DNA of 64,000 bases, taken from assembly GCA_038501625.1 (NCBI GenBank), contig JAZAYU010000080.1, positions 1,116,001 through 1,180,000 on the forward strand, read 5' to 3'. The DNA comes from Corbicula japonica. Its lineage: Eukaryota; Mollusca; Bivalvia; Venerida; Cyrenidae. Made by a program: the position numbers and the translations under genes. A model generated the notes under the pieces. It did no database searches and was not told the DNA's origin. It saw only the letters and a program-made list of their open reading frames with translations. Positions 1 to 12,600 of the stretch are shown here, piece after piece (position 1 is the stretch's first letter; each line of letters opens with the position of its first letter).

Positions 1-510
1 CTTTTCTTGAAAGAACCTAGAAGCTCGATTCGTTTCTTTTATCCCTGTCATCGTGATCTTGCTGATTTTACTCCAGGAGCTCTGATCTCGGTAAGATCAT
101 TGAGTACCCGCCCTTTGGCTTTGCAATGCTATTTGCTTCTTATGTATTATATGTTTGTGTGCTTTTGCATGCAACATTGTTTAGCCGATGGGTGGGTTGG
201 AGTTTTTTCACCAAGACAACTTGTACTTGTTTTGTGATACGAGAACCTGTTGGGGCAAGTGTGAGGTTGGTGCACCATAGAACCTTGTTTGAACCCCCAG
301 TGGCAATTTGATTTGCAACTGACCGTTCCAAGGTGGTAACCCCTCGGGTTCTCATTTTTGTTAATTGTTAGTGGTGTCTCTTTTGAAACTGATCATTTTA
401 TTAACCATGCTCTCTCCCTCTCTTCTTCTTGACTGTGTGGGGAGGCTGTTTTTTCTGGATGTGGCGATTCCTGATTTGCATATTTTACCTTTTTATATAT
501 GGTTTACTGT
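1..510 (+). repeat. dispersed repeat family A, copy 1 (truncated by window start)
   Basis: It shares blocks with all family A copies: GAAGCTCGATT..., a GTTGGGGCAAGTGTGAGG block, a GTGGTGTCT...TTTGAAACTGATC block, and a 3' core GACTGTGTGGGGAGGCTGT followed by GCGATTCCTGAT and a TGCATATT end. It lies just upstream of peroxidase exon 1. Confidence 0.85.
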
Positions 511-569
511 TCCATACAGTGAAAACGTAATTTAAACTCGGCGTTAAAGTTCAGTTGTTTTCTTTTCAG

Positions 570-669
570 ATGATTTTAAGACTCCTTTTGCAATTTGCCT
601 TGATAGGAGCAGTGACAAGCCAGTCATGCCAGCAGTCAGCGGAAAGAGCAACATTGGATTATTACTCCG
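570..669 (+). CDS. peroxidase exon 1 (start codon, signal peptide)
   Basis: The exon begins exactly at ATG 570, directly after a pyrimidine-rich acceptor ending TTTTCAG, so an untranslated leader exon is expected upstream. It encodes [19 protein letters not shown], a clear secretory signal, and ends in phase 1 before GTTAGT. Confidence 0.85.
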
Positions 670-3600
670 GTTAGTTCATTCTTACTTTTGCTTCCGTACA
701 TACAACGCGATTATCGACTGAACAGGTCAAATACATCACACAAATTTTCTTTCTTTCATGTTCTTATTAAAAACGAGTATTATGAAACTTCCACTTTTAC
801 TATTTGTAAGTTGGCATAGTGCCATTTTCTATACATTGTAATTGAATTTTGATTTAACAGTGATATAAATTAAACACTTTTAAGAGAGTTTAAGGCAGTT
901 AATATTTTTTATAAACGAAAAAAAAACTTCCTCTAAATTTTTTTCTGTAACAGTTATAAAATAAAATATTAAAAGCAATGACGATAATAAAATATTATTT
1001 CATTTTGCATATTAACATATTTTACTGTTACATCTTATCTTAGTTTGCTTTCTTCCATTTACTATTTCTTTTTAAAATTATACTAAAAGAATTTTTAATG
1101 TCAGATGTAGATCTTTTATGGCTTTATGGAGACTTCATTTATATAAAAGAAACTAAAAGACAATATTAATTTCTCCACTTTATTCGTAAAACCGTGTGTA
1201 AATTCAAAAAGAAAGGTTACCAACATGATTTTCTTCAGCCTGGTCCCGGGTGATTAAACCAACTAGAGATGAACTTTATGCTTGCCTCTTTGTTTGCGGT
1301 GGCAGTTGTGTAATGGATTATTGGAAAATTTTGCAAAAGATATTGGAAGCTCGATCCGTTTGTTTCTTTTATCCCTGTCATCGGGTTCTTGCTAATATGA
1401 CTCCATAAGCTCTGATCTCGGGAAGGTCATTGGGAAACCGCCTTCTGGCTTAAAATGTTTTTAGCTTCAGAATCTTATTGTCTTGTTTGTTTTTGTGCTT
1501 TTGCATGCAACATTATCGAGTTGATGTGAGGATTGAAGATATTTGACCAACACAACTTGTACTTCTTTGTTCACTGAACCTGTTGGGGCAAGTGTGAGGT
1601 TGGTGTACCATAGAATCTTTTTTAAACTCAAGGGGAAATTTGATTTGCCACTGACAGTTCCAAGGCGGTAACCGCTTGAATTCTCATTTATGTTGATGGT
1701 TTGTGGTGTCTGTTTTGAAGCTGATCATTTTCTTAACCCTTTTCTCTCTTTACCTCCTTTTTGACTGTGTGGGGAGGCTGTGAGTTCTTAATTGTGCAAT
1801 TCCTGATGCATACTTCAATTTTAAAATTTCACTTTTGTAAAATCAAAAAGAAATGTTACCAACGTGATATTCTACAGCGCTCTGCAGGCCTGTTGATTAA
1901 CCCACAATCTACAGTTGATCAATATGCTTATCTCTTTGGTTGCTCGACGGTGTCAGGGGTTTGAGAGTTTATGAAGGTTTTGGGGAAATCTTTTCTTTAA
2001 AGAACATAGAAGCTCGATTTGTTTCTTTTATCCCTGTCATCGAGTTCTTGCTTATTTGACTACATAAGCTCTGGTCTCGGTAAGATCATTGAGTACTTGC
2101 CCCTTTGGCTTTGCAATGCTATTATCGTCTTATGTTTTGTGTGTTTGTGTGCTTTTGCATGCGACATTGTTAAGCTGATTGGTGAGTTGGAGATATTTTA
2201 ACAAGACAACGAGTACTTGTTTGTTCAACCTGTTAGGGCAAATGTTGGTTTGGCGTACACTAGAACTTGTTTAAAGCACCAGTGGCATTTGTATTGCGAG
2301 TTGTGCTATATACATGCCAGGATCGGTTTAAAAGGAGCATTAAAGCAAAAGTCTTAACTGAAAGGCTGACATTTGCAATAAATTCAAGAAGAATAGGAAA
2401 TTTCGTCATCTTTTTATTCCATGTTGCCATGATAAATAGCAACTTGTAGGCATACATAATAAAAACATAACTACACGTTTAAAGTTAATTTATGTTTCAA
2501 TTACGACGTTTAGCTGTCAAATTAAAATTCATTCTCATCAATATGTGTTTTTCATCAAGTTAAATCAGTCCAATGGTTAATTTGGGTCTTTGCTATGCTA
2601 TAAATCATTCCTTAATAACCATCTGCCATTCAATGTTATCATTAGTATTCGCCAAAGTATAAAAATACTAACATAATTATACAGTTATTATCGACTCGAT
2701 AAAGAAACATACGATTTTTTATTCGGAAATTATCAGAACATGAATTTAAAAATTAAGAACATAATTTGTTTAATGTTTTGTCCTACCGGTTAAATATGTA
2801 TTCTTTTTTTGTTTTCATTCAGGCCATTCCCGGATGTGGACATTTATGGACTATCTTGATGTACAGCACGGGAATCCAAATAACAAGAAATGCAACTTCA
2901 TGAAAAACAATATCAAGTACGTACCGCTTTTTCCTAAGTCTCTATGCAACTTCATGAAATTCAATATCAAGTACGTACCGCTTTTGCCTAAGTGTCTATA
3001 AAACTTGATAGGAATATTCTTTTAACAAAACAATTATCACGAAACTATGTTTGTTTAAACAAAAAAAAAACACTCCTGATATACTTCCAAACTATTTTAA
3101 CCTGAACATTTTTATGAATATGTTGTTCAATTTTCATGAACATTAAAATGTTATCTTAATTTAAATCTGTTTTACAATTTATAAGAATAATACCTCCTTT
3201 TTATAATTCATTTACTTCACTAAATCTGCTTTTTGTTACATATCGCATTAACATTTTCTTTTTAATTTTCAGAAACGTAAAACTTTAGAAACATGAAATA
3301 TACACGAAGCTTTTTAAAAAGGGTTATATTTTAACACAAATAAAAAACCTTGAAATTTTCCTAAATGTAAAAAAGCAAAAATTCATTAAAATGAAAACAA
3401 TTACCCTTACACTAGGTTACTAAAGTTCATTATGTTATTTTATTGTCCTGGCTATATTGCTTATTTAAGCAATATCATTTTTTAAAATTGACTCTGTTAA
3501 CTTAAAACTATTATATTTCAAATTTAATTAAAATGTAAAGATAGAAATCGTATATACATTTTAGAACACATTTTTTGAACGATGTGTCAAACATGTTCGA

Positions 3601-6600
3601 TGGAATAAAAATCAAGATTTTGTGGGTTTAAGATCAATAAAGATCAATAAATACTTGCAAACGTTATTCTGCAGAGAGCATGATATACTTTCAATTATAT
3701 ATAAAAAAATAATTATATCAAAAATCGAAACGTTACTTTTTACATAAAAAACAACAATTCTATGTACTTAACTACGGGATCTTGACTTTTTTCACTTTAA
3801 GTTTGGAATGCCTTAACGAAGTAGGTATTTGCATAAACGAAACACAACCCAAACCTATCGTAGATGAGGCAAACATGGAAGAATTCTACACGGTTGGCCA
3901 ACATATTGAGCTGGTTAAAATATATGGACATGGGGTAGTGGGTAAAAAGAGAATTATCCCGTATATCTCAAAGAAGTGGAAGCCGATGCGAAATTATCTG
4001 TGTGACCCAAGGTACCCGTACAGATCATTGAATGGATCGTGCAATAACCTAATCAACCCTTATCGTGGCATGGCAGGAATAAACCAAAGGAGATTTATTT
4101 CCAGTGACTATGACGATGGTAATACTGCCTCTTTTGTATTGTAATTAATATGGCATTAAAAAGAAAATAATACTTTGAGGCAGGGAAAGTTTGTTATATT
4201 TTTAACAGACTGAAGATTTGGCTTACAAATATCCAAGAATTTGACACAAACGGATCGGGTCAATGCTTAAGAATAATTAACAACGGTAAATGTCAACTGG
4301 TGGTCACATGATCAATATACGTTTCAGTATAAACATGTCGTAAACTAGTTATGACATTCATATAATTTCTACTGATTTGCTTACGATATAAGCAAGGGGA
4401 GCAAACGACATAGATATACTTTTTTGCTAAACTTGCAATTTCGTCTGGCATATCAAATACTGTTTATTCATACTGCAACTCCTTGCAGCGTGTTCTGGCA
4501 TACCAGATACTATCTATTTATGCTGCAACGCCTTACAATGTTTTCTGGCATACCAAATACTCAAACACTGTTTATTTAATATAATAATGCAACGCTCACC
4601 GATATACACATAATTCAAAAAAACATTTTATTCTCAGTTTTCTTTTATTTCTTCCAAACTTCAAATTGTTGTCAAACTCATTGGTGTCCCACGTTGTGTG
4701 ACGCAATAAATGTGGAGTCACACCTGTAACAGGAAATTAGCAGTCTTACTTTTCTCTAAATAATTGAAAACTAAATCGTGATTTAACAAGAAACATACAA
4801 GTTAACAATGAAAAAAAAAAGTTGGCTAGTAACGATGAACGTTATCATTTATATTTGGATTACTGAATATATCCATTGAGCTGTAATATTAAAAAGAAAT
4901 AACACAAACTATAGAGACAATGCATATAATTATCTGCTTTGAAATGATATTCACATAAAAATGAATGTTAATTTTGATAGTATTTGTAAGGAAATGAAAG
5001 GAGGTGTATGCTTTTTTTTTAAAATGAGCATCAGCTTAAAATGAAGTGTTGTAAAAATGCCATGCATTTGTCAAACCAACCATGAAGGGTTCAACGTGTT
5101 TTTACATTTAGGTCGTAGTACACCAAAAATTCAAAGTCGTTGTGCCGCTGGGATATCTTTGCCTAGTCCTAGATTGGTGAGCAACATTATTCACGCTGCG
5201 GATGTCATAATGGATCTGGATAGCACGAGATCACTCTTCATTATGCAGATGGGACAATTTCTCGCTCATGACTTTGTTTTAACGCCGATGGCAACCAGTA
5301 AGAAATCCTACATCAAAATATATTTTCATTTGAAAATAATGGCTGATAAGCCGGCAAATCTGTATTTTATGCTGCCATTGAAAAAAAGATACATTGGTTT
5401 AATGATGATACACGTCATTTGTATAATATATTTATATAATTCATAATGGAGACAAAAGTAATGATAATCGTGACATACATGTACATGTATGTAATGTTTA
5501 ACATAAGGATGGGCATTTATACCACGAAGACAACAGTTTTGCTTAAACATTGCTTGTTGTACCTTTTTGTTTGGTAATTAAATATTTTAGGAGGAAATGG
5601 TGAACCGTTGGAATGCTGTGGTGTGGACCATGCAAAGTAAGATTGGTATTATTTATTGTTTTCATATACCAGCATATAGCAGTTTATACTAAACATGTTA
5701 AAAATAACAAGCTTCTTCCAAAAATAATGTAAAATACACTTGAATTTAACTTTTCTAAGCGTTTAAATTTATTATAAAAAGAGGGGGAAAACAGTCAAGT
5801 TAAAAACAATAAAAAAACGGTTAATATTCATATCAGGACTTGTAACCCAAGAAAACGAAGTTACTTTATTGCCGCCCTCTGCAAACATTATTTCGAGATT
5901 AATCTCTTTTAAAATAATTCTGTTTATTTAGTGGTTGGGTTAAAATGCATACTCATGTGGAAAGTAAGCATAAGCTCAAGTTCATTTATTAATCATGATA
6001 AGTCTAAGTTCCCAAATGTTTCCAAAATACGTTTTAATGCTTTTTCACTCTTTGTATTGTATGTGCTACGTGTTTGCGTCATGAAATTCTTTAAGAATTT
6101 TACCATAAAGAATACGTATTTTGCCTACGATAGACATCGTATGTAAATAAGTTTACAGAAGAAAGCATATGTCTATAATAGTTTATACGTCACGTACGTA
6201 TCGTATTTTCTACTTTAAAGCGGCATTACTTCAATTTAACACGCTCTTGTATTAAATATTACATGTATTTGGATCTATAGGCACAAATTTGCAGCATTAG
6301 TTCGGGATAATTAAATTTTAATTTACTAAAATAAATTTTGTCCGCGCGACTAAAAGCGAAAGTAGGACTTCCGAAACGTCATAGAAATCGAGATCGCGCA
6401 TGAAGCGGTCTCTTCATCGGTGCTAAATATAGCTCCATTATATTTAGCTTCTTAGAAGTTCGTTAATTATAATTTAACAATATCATTGAAAATCCCGTTT
6501 ATAAGAAAGAATTCGATCGGACCTTTTGTGTTCTGTTAGAGAGTTTATATATTGGAGTCTGTATGGATAAATAAGATTTTTCAATAGATTATTCTTACTT

Positions 6601-9600
6601 AAGTTAAGGGCAGGGGCTTTAATATGGAGCGTGTCATGGACAATGCTTCACTTTTTATGTGAAACGTGTTTGCTTTATGCAACTCTAAGAGAATTTTACC
6701 ATAAAGGATATTATTATTCCCTACAATAAGCATTGTCTGTATAAAATCTATTGAAGAAATAATCTGTTTATAATAGCTTTTATTCTCAAGTACATATCGT
6801 TTACTGTCAATTTTAATATGGAGCGCATCTTGAGAAATTGCTTCTTCGGACAGCTGACGTCTAACCTAGAAATGAAGTCATAAAGTTGAGCAGACGACAT
6901 TGCATTTTATGCATTTCGCAATAAAATAATCGTTATACAGTAAAAAATATTTAACAAAATTGCTAGAAGAATATGAAAAAAGTATATAATAATATAATAA
7001 TGTAAGTTCTTTCCAAAGTTATAATAAAAAATTATTGTAAACAAATATCACCGAATTATTAAAAATTTAATGTAAACAAATATCACTGAATGCTTCTTAT
7101 CTCGTGACGAGAACCGTATTGTCTAGTGATAAGCATTTAGTGAACCGAGATCAATCTCGTGTTATATACCAGGGTTTTTTATTTACAGTCCACAATGTTT
7201 TCCTATCATTATTCCACCTGGTGATCCACGATTTGCCAACTGCATGAACTTTGCGCGATCTGAAGGCAGGATAGCAAATGGTAAGTAATGGGGGCTTGTG
7301 TTAACAAGTGACATGTGCAAATCAAAGTTCTTAACCTTTTACAGGTCAGAGCACAATCAGCTACCTAAATCAGCAAGATCATTCTTGAATGCAAAAACCA
7401 CACACGTGCCGATCAGATTCTCTAGCAGACACGCACACACACACACACACGCACACACACGCACACGCACGCACGCACACACGCACGCACACACACAAGT
7501 AGCTGTTGCTCTTTGCGAAGGATATAAAATCCGGGTAATGTTGTATAATGTTGTGTGAAGCTCCGAAGGGCTTCATGTTAAGCTTAAACCAGACATTAGG
7601 GAAATTGAAATTGTAATTGTAATTAATTGTAAATCAATTACAAATGTTCAAGTAAGTGAAGGTAATGTGTAATTGGATGTATTTTTATTTTTTCATTGAC
7701 ATTTTAATTACGTTCTATGTTATTACTATAAATGTCTAAAAATCAATCTTCAAATTTAATTTGTTGCCTAGGGTACAAAACAGAGCATTGATCCTTATCA
7801 GAGTAAATTTTCACCTTTGACTGATTGTTTAGTGTAACTGGTAGAGGGGTGTTTTGTGTAAGGATTATCTCAGTTATCAACCTGACACCTGTTAATAGCT
7901 TATGATGACGTTTTGTGCAATAACCAATTGAATAAATATAAACAACAATTCATATTTAGCTTAAACGGAGGCCCACATTGAAAAATAACATCAGAATATT
8001 ATTTCAGTTGTAAACATGGAAAAAGTGCTCTTACGCATGTCGAATTTCCCTAATTCACCGAAGGATTTTCAAAGGCAATAAACATTTTTTGTTAAATCCA
8101 AATAAGCAGCACTTTCAGCATCTTCAGCACCAGTAAAGCGCCTTTTTTTCGATTGCAAGAAAAGTGATAAGTGTAGAGCACTGCTTGCTCACTGACAATA
8201 ATTTTAAAATTTTTATGTTTTTAAAAGCAACTATGAAATAAAGGTGTAAAAATCGGGATATATGAATGCAAATGAATAGATGATGTGGATGCGTTCACAT
8301 GGCTAAAACATTTCAATTGTTCGAATTCTTTAATATGTCTCCAATTTACTTGCAACTTGTAGGAATACATAATAAAAACATTAACTACACGTTTGAAGTT
8401 AATTTATGTTTCAGTTAGGACGTTTAGCTGTCGAATTAAAATTCATTCTCATCAATATGTGTTCTTTATCAAGTAAAATTAGTCCAAATGTTAATTTGGG
8501 TCTTTCTATGCTATAAATCATTCCCTAATAACCATCTGCCATTCAATGTTATCATTAGTATTCGCAAAATTGTAATTTAATTAATTACATTAATGAAAGG
8601 GTGTAATTATATTGTAATTGAAGAATTAACCATGTACTTGTAATATAATTTCAAAGTTATTGAACCCAAGTCTGGTTTAAACAACCCAAATGATTTTCAT
8701 ATCTGGTGGATGCGATAAAATACTGATTCAATTTTTTATTTAAACTTCTAAATATTCTCAGTTCATACCAAAATACTTACTATTAGGCTAATTTGTGATG
8801 TTACGGTCTTTTCAATTGCTGTTGAAACAACTGCATTGACGGCAAAGCGAATGGCGACACGCCTTTTCGCAGCAACTTGAGGTAAAACGTTCGTGCTTTT
8901 CGATTTCGCAACACAAAGCATTATGCACAGTCCATTAGTTTGTTGTGCAGCTTTTTTTTTAAACCACGACCGGAACCTAATTGTTTCCAATTCAAAATGG
9001 AAACATTCAGAAGAAAGACTTGTATCATCGACATGTGCAAGATAAGTGCAAATATTGCAAACTGATGACGGTCTGAAATATTGCTAAAATAGTAATGCTT
9101 AGCGAATGTTTGTATAATAATTCGGATGACAATTTATACTACAGCATCAGCGTAAAGCCCTCTGTTATTCGGTCTTATCCTCACTTAGATTAATTTTGAG
9201 ACTAATTTAGTATAGAAACTCTCAACAAATGTTTTAACTACACCGATAATAAAATGTTAATTTCTCAGAATATACTCTTTAACTTAAAACAAAATAAGAA
9301 ACTTCTTTCCAATGTTTTATGAAATAACCATTACATTCCTTACTTGCTTTTGAAAACTGCTACTGAGATATTCTCAATTAACAAATATTCGTATCACCTC
9401 ATTTAACTATGGATTCTAAAATGATATTGAAAAATTCTATGGAGTTCTTAATTCAGTTCTGAAGCTATGAGATAGAGCATGTTTCAAGAGTTTTAGCGGG
9501 TTTTGGTAGCTACGGTCGATTTTGTGACTTTTGGTTTTAATCCCACCACAATGTAGTGTCCTTAATTTATGAACGTACTATGGGATTTTAATGTTAGTTT

Positions 9601-12600
9601 CATAAAAAAAGTACAAATGGTGAATCTTATTATGCTTTAGATTTGAAGAAATTTCTCTTATTCTGTTCGGCGAAATTAACATTTTAGTTAGAACATTAGT
9701 TAAGTGTATAAGTTGAATAAAGGTATTTAAAATGCACCATACATCATTGCAAATTATGAATTTATACTTGACTGTACAAATAAAATTTTATTCGGTTTAT
9801 TCGGCGTTAGCTGTCTAAGCTCATTTTTGACCTAGTTTTTCGACCAATGAAATATTGTAAATAAAAATTATTATGCAGCGGGAAAATCAAATAGATTATT
9901 TTGATTGGTTATTAGTGGGTCTCGTTAATGATTACCATAACGATTTTTATATTGCGTGTTAGTATTTACATGGCACATATATGTTCGGGCATTTTCGTTT
10001 TTAAAAGCGATAATTGTATTGGAGTAAAAGATATTAACGGTATAAATAACCAGTTAAGTCAATTGATGGCTTAAAAACGATTTTATATGGAATATTCACG
10101 GGTGTCAGCTAAACACTCGAGTACAATACACAGTGTAAAACGACAGAGAAGTGCAGATATTTCTGGTTCTTACTGGTTCTTTCTAGTTCCTTTGATACTG
10201 ATTGTTAATTTCAAGTCCAGACATTCAAATCGCCTTTGTGTAGTGGTTATCACACTCGCCTCTTAAGCGGATGCCCCGGGTTCAATATTCGGGAGGGACA
10301 CCTTTTTTAAAGTTAATTTACGTAAAATTTGGTCGATTTCGCTCTTGTAACAAGTTGTTATTATTTTCATTTATTGTATTTTAATAACATTTATTCGTCA
10401 TTAGTACTAACTCTACAAGAGGTATTTTATTGAAACTGAATAAATGTACAGTTAACATTAGACATTCTTCTTTAATCGACGTATTATCACCAGACGAAAT
10501 TTTTGCACGCTCTTTATTGCTTTCTTTCTTATATATAAAAATCTTTTCCATCAACGCCGTTTATCTTTTTTTAAAGATATTTATTGTTTAAGATATTCAC
10601 GCTTTATTTAACATACATAAAACAGGCGAAATTAGAATGATCAATCAAGTCATCTGTAAGCCTTATAACGTGTTTGCACTCATTTGATGTTTTGTAAATT
10701 GACACGATTTACACATGTACTTAAGCAAACACAACATTTTAGGACAAAGAGAGCAACGAAACATCCAGACATCGTATCTGGATCTGTCTATGGTATATGG
10801 TGTTTCGGTTGCGGAATCAAACACTTTACGGACGTTTAATGGAGGTCTGTATTTACGCAAACGTTTTCATACATTTAAATATTATGTCCTGCTCCGCTAC
10901 TCTACGAAAGAAATTTATTACTCAACCGCATTAAATTCGTGTCAGAGTAACCACAAATGATGAGCAACGTGAAATATGCATATCTGGAATGGACATACCG
11001 AGACACAGCCTCCCCCGTATCCAAAACAAAAATTAGAGAGGAGAAGAGAGCATGGTTATGCCATAATCAATTCAAAATTGCCACCACAAACAATAAACGA
11101 AAGTAAGAACCCGAGGGGTTATCGAATTGCAACGGTCAATGGCAAAATAATTTGGAACTTGGGGTTTAAACCAGGTTCTATGGTGCTCCAACCTCACACT
11201 TGCCCCAACAGGTTTTCATATGAACAAACAAGTACAAGTTGTCTTGGTAAAATAAATGCAACTCACCCATCAGCTCGACTAATAATGACATGCTGACGGC
11301 ACAAAACGTTACAAATCGAAATGTTTGAAAAGACACATGTTTGTGGGTTTATTTTTTATCGTTACTAATGCTGAAAGTTATCCCAGTTTATTTTCTTTCT
11401 GTTGTTTAGTGTCTTTGTTCACATTCATTTGTTCACCGTAATTTGTTCACTGTCCCATGTTAGTTAAAACATTTTTTGCTTATCAAAAACAATCTATTAC
11501 AAACACAAAGCTTGTTTAATTTCGATAACAAAACAAATAGCAATGGGTCGGGCAAAAAGTTCTGACAACGTTAATGATGGCCCTTCCCGAAGATTTTTTG
11601 GTTACAAAACAGTGTGCTGTTGTACAGAAAGGAATGGTTGTTTTATAGAAGTAGCAATAATCACAACAGATTTCACCCACATTAAAAATTAAGATTAATT
11701 AGTATTGAAAAAAAAAGATCCATTTCTGACAGGAATTGTCCTTTGTTCACTGTCCTTTGATCACTGTCCCTGTTCAATGTCCCCTTTTCCCTTGATTTTC
11801 CCTTGTTCACAATTCCTTGTTTTCAGTCCCTTGTTTACAATATTTCGTTTATAATCCCTTCTCATTGATTTTTGTTCACTGCCCCTGTCAATTGTCCCTT
11901 GTTCACCGTCCCTTGTTCCCTGTTTAGTGCGCAACTAAAAATAATTTGTGTGAAAAGTCTCGGTTTTATCAGACTGAGTTTATTGTAGGAAAATACCTGC
12001 ATATTTATTAAAAGTAAAATTAGTCAACATTTACAATTATAAAATATAAACTGCGAATGTTTGTGAAGTGGTTACTTAAAAAAAATTAAATTTGACTGTA
12101 TGCCTAGCGGTTTAATGCCGCACTCACAAACGTATACTGTTCGAAAAGAGGGTATTTTTGAAAAAGTTTCATCTTTGATGCTGTACAGTTATAAACAGTC
12201 TTAAAATGTAAAATGGCAAGTCATAAGTTACTTACAAAATTTTGAACAGTAACCAAACCAGAAGCAGATGCGGTAAACCTAGACTTGGAAAAAAATTGAA
12301 GAATGGCAATTCAAATACACATGTAACATGTGATTTAAATTAAACTCATTCAGGCTACAGGGATCGAACCTCCCCACGACCACCTTGTCCATGTCGCTTA
12401 CGACTAAAACCTGAGCATCACACCAACCGCGCCAAGTTTATATAGTTCAGTTAAATATAAAAGCCGGATATACTTGATCTATTAAAATATATATTACATT
12501 AAATTACACTACGGTATAACCATGTATAAATAATGTTTGGTTTCTGGTGCATACATGTATGTTTCACTGTTTTTAAAAATGCGATGAAAATGTAAAAACA

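Noticed and set aside
2917..2990. Second TGCAACTTCATGAAA...AAGTACGTACCG just after exon 2, as a possible alternative exon.
   Set aside because: It is a local duplication of the exon 2 end with its donor and lacks an acceptor of its own.
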